DNA of 40,720 nucleotides, taken from the NCBI GenBank assembly GCA_035943635.1, contig DASZBX010000086.1, positions 1 through 40,720 of the forward strand, read 5' to 3'. Position 1 is the first letter of the stretch. Every line of letters starts with the position of its first letter. The notes beneath the pieces were generated by a model that was not told the DNA's origin, ran no database searches, and was given only the letters and a program-made list of their open reading frames with translations. A program made the position numbers and the translations under genes. This DNA is from DASZBX01 sp035943635. Lineage in GTDB: Bacteria; Actinomycetota; Actinomycetes; Streptomycetales; Catenulisporaceae. This document shows, piece after piece, positions 36,696 to 40,720 of the stretch.

Positions 36696-37880
36696 GTGAC
36701 AGCAGAATCTGGTGCCCCCGGCCGCGTCGGCGCCGTCCGTCGGGCGACCCCGAACCGCCGCACCGTCCGGCGCGCGGGCCTGGCGGTCGTCTCGGTGATC
36801 GCCGCCGCGACGCTCGCCGCGTGCAGTTCCTCGTCCGGATCGGCCGCCGCGCCGGGCCCGGCGCAGACCGCCGACGTCTCGGCGGCGCAGAAGGCCCTGG
36901 CGCCCTACACCACCGCGCCGACCGCCTTCCCGGTGACCGGCCAGCTGCCGCAACGGCTACCGGCCGGCAAGAAATTCGTCTATCTGCAGTGCTCGACCCC
37001 GATCTGCGCCGAGGTGGGCCAGCTGCTGGCGCCGGCCGTCAAGGAGGTCGGCGGGACGATGACCGTGGTCAACGCCGGTGCGACGGCGCAGACCGCGCAG
37101 GCCGCCGCGTCCAGTGCGGCGGCGCTGAAGCCGGACGCCGTGATCCTCGGCGCGATCGACCCGGCCCTGTTCGGCACCGGCCTCAAGACGCTCTCCGCGG
37201 GCGGCGCCAAGGTGATCTCCCTGCAGATCGACAAGGACGTGACGCCGTACGGCATCACCTTCAACTACCTCGGCACGAACCTGAGCCAGCAGAACGGCTC
37301 GCTCCTGGCCGACTGGGTGGTCGCGAACAAGGGCGCGAAGGCCGACGCGGTGCTCTACACCCTGCCCGCCCTGGACATATCCGCCCCCGTCCAGCAGGCA
37401 TTCCAGGCCACCATGAAGACACTGTGCCCGGCGTGCAAGGTGCGCGTGGTGCCGATCGACGTGAGCACCATCGGAACTAAGGCACCGAGCACGATCGTGA
37501 CCGATCTGCAGGCGCACCCGGACACCAACGTGGCGGTCTTCGTGAGCCTGTCGGCGGCCACCGGCCTGCCGGCGGCGCTGAAGGCGGCCGGCCTGTCGGT
37601 CACCACCGTGGGCTTCGGGCCGACGGCCGGAAACCTCCAGGACATCAAGGACGGCAACCTGACCGCCGCCCTGGACATCGACTTCCCGGTCTCCACCTGG
37701 ACCGCCGTGGACGCGGCCGCCCGCCTGATCGAAGGCGGCCAGCCCACGGCCGGCGAGCAGAGCGGCGCCGTGCCCGAGCAGTTCCTCGGACAGAAGGACA
37801 TCACCTTCAACCCGACCATCGGCTGGTCCGCGTTCCCCGACTTCGCCCAGCGGTTCGCCCAGCTGTGGCAGGTGTCGTAG
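36696..37880 (+). CDS. ABC importer substrate-binding lipoprotein
   Basis: 394 residues from GTG 36696, AGGAG 8 nt upstream (the longer frame from 36645 is not supported). A lipoprotein signal, RRAGLAVVSVIAAATLAAC, has the lipobox LAAC with Cys43, so the protein is anchored outside the membrane. The mature part follows the periplasmic binding protein type 1 fold of sugar importers (Peripla_BP_4): KKFVYLQCSTPICAEVGQLL, ALKPDAVILGAIDPALFGTG, GSLLADWVVANKGAKADAVL, and VTTVGFGPTAGNLQDIKDGN. The ligand is unknown; an extra Cys pair (CSTPIC, CPAC) is unusual for sugar binders. The stop overlaps the ATPase start by one base. Confidence 0.9.
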   Translation: MTAESGAPGRVGAVRRATPNRRTVRRAGLAVVSVIAAATLAACSSSSGSAAAPGPAQTADVSAAQKALAPYTTAPTAFPVTGQLPQRLPAGKKFVYLQCSTPICAEVGQLLAPAVKEVGGTMTVVNAGATAQTAQAAASSAAALKPDAVILGAIDPALFGTGLKTLSAGGAKVISLQIDKDVTPYGITFNYLGTNLSQQNGSLLADWVVANKGAKADAVLYTLPALDISAPVQQAFQATMKTLCPACKVRVVPIDVSTIGTKAPSTIVTDLQAHPDTNVAVFVSLSAATGLPAALKAAGLSVTTVGFGPTAGNLQDIKDGNLTAALDIDFPVSTWTAVDAAARLIEGGQPTAGEQSGAVPEQFLGQKDITFNPTIGWSAFPDFAQRFAQLWQVS

Positions 37881-39424
37881 TGACCGTCGGGACACCACTG
37901 CTGCGGATCACGGGAATGTCCAAGACGTTCCCGGGCCTCAAAGCACTGGACGACGTGTCGCTGGAGGTCCGGTCCGGGGAGGTCCTCGCGGTGCTGGGGC
38001 ACAATGGCTCCGGCAAGTCGACCCTGGTCAAGATCCTGGCCGGGGTGCACCAGGCCGACCCCGGGGCGCTGGTCGAGGTCCGCGGCGCCGACGGCGCCCT
38101 GGCGGCCGGCCCGGCCGCCCGGGAGGGACTGCACTTCATCCACCAGGATCTCGGCCTGGCCGACATCCTGAGCACGGTGGAGAACCTCGGGCTGACCCGC
38201 TCGGGCCGCGGCCGGGGCCTGGCCCCGGCCCGCGGGGCGGCCGAGCGGCTGCACGCCCGGCGGCTGCTGGCCGGCTTCGGCGCCGACCTGGACGTGACCG
38301 TCCCGGTCGGCCGGCTCTCCCCGGCCCAGCGCACGATCGTCGCGATCGCCCGGGCCCTGGACGGCTGGAGCCGGCCGGACAACGTGCTCGTGCTCGACGA
38401 GCCCACGGCGGCCCTGCACGGCGACGAGGTGCGGGTCCTGTTCGAGGCGATCCGGCGGGTGGCCGCGTCCGGGGCCGGAATCGTGTTCATCTCGCACCGG
38501 CTGGACGAGGTGCTCGACCTCGCCGACCGCGTCGTGGTGCTGCGCGACGGACGGGTCGTGGCCGAGGAGGCGGCGAGCCGGCTGGACCACGACATGATCG
38601 TCACGCTCATCGCCGGCCGCGAGATCGCCGAGACGGCCGTGTCCGAGCGGGACGCCGGCGGCGAGCCGGTGCTGACCGTGACCGGGATCGACGGCGCCGA
38701 GATCCGCGACTTCTCGCTGACCCTGCGGGCCGGCGAGATCGTCGGGGTCGGCGGGATCCTCGGCTCCGGCCGGGAGCAGATCGGGCCGATGCTGTTCGGC
38801 GCCCGGCACCGCTCCGGCGGCCTGGTCGAGGTCGCCGGGCAGCGGCTGGCGCCCGGCGACGTCCCGGCGGCGATCCGCAGCGGGATGGCGTACGTGCCGG
38901 CCGACCGCCGCCGGGACGGGGTGGTGATGGAGATGACCGTCCGGGAGAACCTGACCCTGCCGCTGCTGCGCCCGCTGCGCCGCCGGCTGGGCCGGCTGGA
39001 CCGGCGGGCCGAACGGGCCGAGACCCGCACCTGGATGCAGACCGTCGGGCTGCGCCCGCCCGACCCGGAGCAGCCGCTCAAGCAGTTCAGCGGCGGCAAC
39101 CAGCAGAAGGTCGTACTGGCCAAGTGGCTCCGGGTCCGGCCCCGGGTGCTGCTGCTCGACGAGCCCACCCAGGGCGTCGACGTGGGCGCCAAGGCGGCCA
39201 TCTACGACCTGGTCCTGGCCGCGCGGCGCGAGGGCGCCGGAATCCTGGTCTGCTCCTCGGACCCCAAGGAACTCGTGACCCTGTGCGACCGCGTGCTGGT
39301 GCTGCGCGAGGGCCGGGTGGTCAGCGAGGTCCCGCGGGCCGGGCTGACCGAAGAACGACTGGTCCGCGACGAGCTGGGCCTTCAGGCGGCCGGGCCCGTG
39401 GTCGGCCCGAACGGAACGGAGTGA
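37880..39424 (+). CDS. RbsA-like double ABC ATPase
   Basis: 514 residues from GTG 37880, overlapping the lipoprotein stop (TAGTG). Two fused nucleotide-binding domains of the sugar-importer type. Domain 1: Walker A GHNGSGKST, signature LSPAQRTIVAIARAL (degenerate LSGGQ), Walker B VLVLDEPTAAL, switch His in FISHRLDEV. Domain 2: degenerate Walker A GGILGSGREQIG, signature FSGGNQQKVVLAKWL, Walker B VLLLDEPTQGVDVGAK. The asymmetric active sites are normal for RbsA/MglA proteins. It energises uptake through the permease that follows 5 bp later. Confidence 0.93.
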   Translation: MTVGTPLLRITGMSKTFPGLKALDDVSLEVRSGEVLAVLGHNGSGKSTLVKILAGVHQADPGALVEVRGADGALAAGPAAREGLHFIHQDLGLADILSTVENLGLTRSGRGRGLAPARGAAERLHARRLLAGFGADLDVTVPVGRLSPAQRTIVAIARALDGWSRPDNVLVLDEPTAALHGDEVRVLFEAIRRVAASGAGIVFISHRLDEVLDLADRVVVLRDGRVVAEEAASRLDHDMIVTLIAGREIAETAVSERDAGGEPVLTVTGIDGAEIRDFSLTLRAGEIVGVGGILGSGREQIGPMLFGARHRSGGLVEVAGQRLAPGDVPAAIRSGMAYVPADRRRDGVVMEMTVRENLTLPLLRPLRRRLGRLDRRAERAETRTWMQTVGLRPPDPEQPLKQFSGGNQQKVVLAKWLRVRPRVLLLDEPTQGVDVGAKAAIYDLVLAARREGAGILVCSSDPKELVTLCDRVLVLREGRVVSEVPRAGLTEERLVRDELGLQAAGPVVGPNGTE

Positions 39425-39429
39425 GGAAG

Positions 39430-40566
39430 ATGCAGACGGTCGACATCGCCCCCGGCCCTGGCGGCCTCGGCGAGCACACGGCGCCGGTGGCGCCGCCCGA
39501 GGTGCGCAGATCACGATGGGGGCAGGCGTTGGCGTTCCGCAACGTCTCCGCGCTGTACCTGCTCCTCCTCATGGTCGTGGTGTTCTCGATCTGGCTCCCG
39601 GACACGTTCCTGACCACCGGCACGTGGCGCTCGCTGCTGTCCGACCAGGCGGTCACCTGCCTGGTCGCGGTCGGCATGGTGATCCCGACCGCGGCCGGCG
39701 TGATCGACCTGGCGATCGGTGCGGAGGTCGGCCTGGGCACGGTCCTGGTCGCCCGGCTGCTGATCGGCACCATGCCCGCCCCGGCCGCGATCGTGCTGTC
39801 GGTGCTGGCCGGCGCGGCGGTGGGGGTGTTCTCCTGGCTGATGATCACCCGTTTCCGGATCCCGTCGTTCATCGCGACCCTGGCCGTCAGCTCCCTGCTG
39901 GCCGCGCTGACCGACTGGGTCTCCGGGAGCCAGCAGATCGTCAACCTGCCGGCCGGCTTCTCCAAGCTGGGCAACGGCCAGCTGTTCGGCATCACCTACC
40001 CGGTGTACATCATGGTCGCCGTCGCGTTGCTGCTCTGGTATCTGCTCGAGTGCACCGCGGTCGGCCGGCGCGTCTACGCCACCGGCAACAGCAACGAGGC
40101 CGCGACGCTGGCCGGGGTGCGGATCTCCCGGATCATCCTGTTCGCGCTGGCGGCCTCCGGCATGATCGCCGGACTGGCCGGAGTCCTGCTGACCTCCCAG
40201 CTGTCCACCGGCGACCCCACGGTCGGGCCCGGATACCTGCTGCCCGTGATCGCCGCGGTCTTCCTCGGCTCCACCCAGTTCCGCGGCGGCCGGTTCAACG
40301 TGTGGGGCACCGTGGTCGCCGCCTACACCCTCGCGGTCGGAGTCAAGGGTCTGCAACTGGCCGGCCTGCCGGTCTGGATCCCCGACATGTTCAACGGCGT
40401 CGCCCTGCTGGCCGCGGTCGGCCTGGCCATGTGGCGCAGAACGCCCACCACGGGCAAGCCGGATCGCCTGGCCCGGCTGCGGTTCCCGGCCCGGCAACCG
40501 GCCGCGGCCGCAGTCGGTGGGAGCGCCGGTCCGACCCCGGGCTCCGGCAGCGGACAAGAGGACTGA
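39430..40566 (+). CDS. RbsC-like ABC permease
   Basis: 378 residues from ATG 39430, with GGAG 8 nt upstream; GTG 39421, overlapping the previous stop, is an alternative. About eight to ten membrane spans of the BPD_transp_2 family: ALYLLLLMVVVFSIWLPDTF, LVAVGMVIPTAAGVIDLAIG (the conserved GGIDLSVG region appears as AGVIDLAIGAEVGLG), RFRIPSFIATLAVSSLLAAL, the EAA-like loop RRVYATGNSNEAATLAGVRI, and SQLSTGDPTVGPGYLLPVIA. It has a hydrophilic N terminus of about 40 residues and a Pro/Gly/Ser tail. It forms the channel of the importer, probably as a homodimer. Confidence 0.93.
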   Translation: MQTVDIAPGPGGLGEHTAPVAPPEVRRSRWGQALAFRNVSALYLLLLMVVVFSIWLPDTFLTTGTWRSLLSDQAVTCLVAVGMVIPTAAGVIDLAIGAEVGLGTVLVARLLIGTMPAPAAIVLSVLAGAAVGVFSWLMITRFRIPSFIATLAVSSLLAALTDWVSGSQQIVNLPAGFSKLGNGQLFGITYPVYIMVAVALLLWYLLECTAVGRRVYATGNSNEAATLAGVRISRIILFALAASGMIAGLAGVLLTSQLSTGDPTVGPGYLLPVIAAVFLGSTQFRGGRFNVWGTVVAAYTLAVGVKGLQLAGLPVWIPDMFNGVALLAAVGLAMWRRTPTTGKPDRLARLRFPARQPAAAAVGGSAGPTPGSGSGQED

Positions 40567-40576
40567 GGGAGGTCTC

Positions 40577-40720
40577 ATGCAGGAGATGACGACGATGGTG
40601 GCGACTGATGAGGTGTCCGAGAAGCTCAGGACGGTTCTGGAGAAGGTCCGGGCGCTCGGGCCTGCGCTGCGGGAGCGTGCGTTGGATGCGGAGCGGGCTG
40701 GGCGTTTGTCGGAGGAGACG
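40577..40720 (+). CDS. N-terminal part of an acyl-CoA dehydrogenase-like gene
   Basis: ATG 40577 with GAGGGAGG just upstream; 48 codons, open at the window end. The sequence KLRTVLEKVRALGPALRERA and LDAERAGRLSEET is the first helices of acyl-CoA dehydrogenase or flavin-dependent (HsaA/DszC-type) monooxygenase folds. It follows the permease by 10 bp, so it is likely part of the importer operon, which would hint at oxidative breakdown of the imported compound. Codon use shifts back to G/T-ended codons like those in 1-6 kb. Confidence 0.6.
   Translation, partial: MQEMTTMVATDEVSEKLRTVLEKVRALGPALRERALDAERAGRLSEET

Overview
The window looks like chromosome from a very high-GC actinomycete (Streptomycetales/Catenulisporales type). 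The evidence is strong G/C at third codon positions, frequent GTG and TTG starts, F420-type enzymes, a LuxR regulator of the LAL type, a STAND (HTH-NB-ARC-TPR) regulator, and a B12-riboswitch-controlled nrdAB operon of the kind known from Streptomyces. No phage structural genes, transposases, CRISPR arrays or ordinary tRNA genes are visible.

Layout. 1-6 kb: small, mostly uncharacterised genes (membrane protein, SAM methyltransferase, HAD-like protein, beta-helix membrane protein) in DNA whose + strand is strikingly G/T-rich, with a 189-bp near-palindromic element at 986-1174. 6-10.7 kb: a minus-strand run of ATP-grasp protein, LAL regulator and F420-type LLM oxidoreductase. 11-18.7 kb: DHA2 drug exporter, two-domain VOC protein, ABC-F ATPase, PPOX protein, an MFS gene broken by one extra base, and a membrane protein with a pore-like topology. 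18.7-22.7 kb: class Ia ribonucleotide reductase nrdA-nrdB behind tandem NrdR boxes and a cobalamin riboswitch.

22.7-25.7 kb is the most unusual part. An orphan PglW-like protein (NERD nuclease domain plus degenerate kinase domain with a Ser/Gly-rich insert in the activation segment) converges on a minus-strand unit. That unit is one well-preserved protein of unknown function followed by two tandem RNA modules. Each module has a complete tRNA-like body in circularly permuted order: T-arm and 3' acceptor strand come first, then a 6-nt linker, then the 5' acceptor strand and D-arm. The acceptor stem is therefore closed by a loop and the anticodon arm is replaced by a long open stem. This is the architecture reported for bacterial YrlA-type Y RNAs, but no Ro60/TROVE or RtcB gene is in the window.

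25.9-33.1 kb: a perfect 68-bp palindrome, an aminotransferase, a Tat-like exported polysaccharide deacetylase, a possible 13-residue peptide gene with an excellent ribosome-binding site, a STAND regulator with six near-identical 120-bp TPR repeats, a YihY/BrkB membrane protein, and an A+T-richer P-loop kinase gene that looks imported. 33.1-40.7 kb: a GH36 alpha-galactosidase, then a GntR/FCD regulator and an RbsABC-like importer (lipoprotein, double ATPase, permease). A GTTAGGC element lies in the promoters of both the regulator and the importer. The window ends inside a probable acyl-CoA dehydrogenase-like gene.
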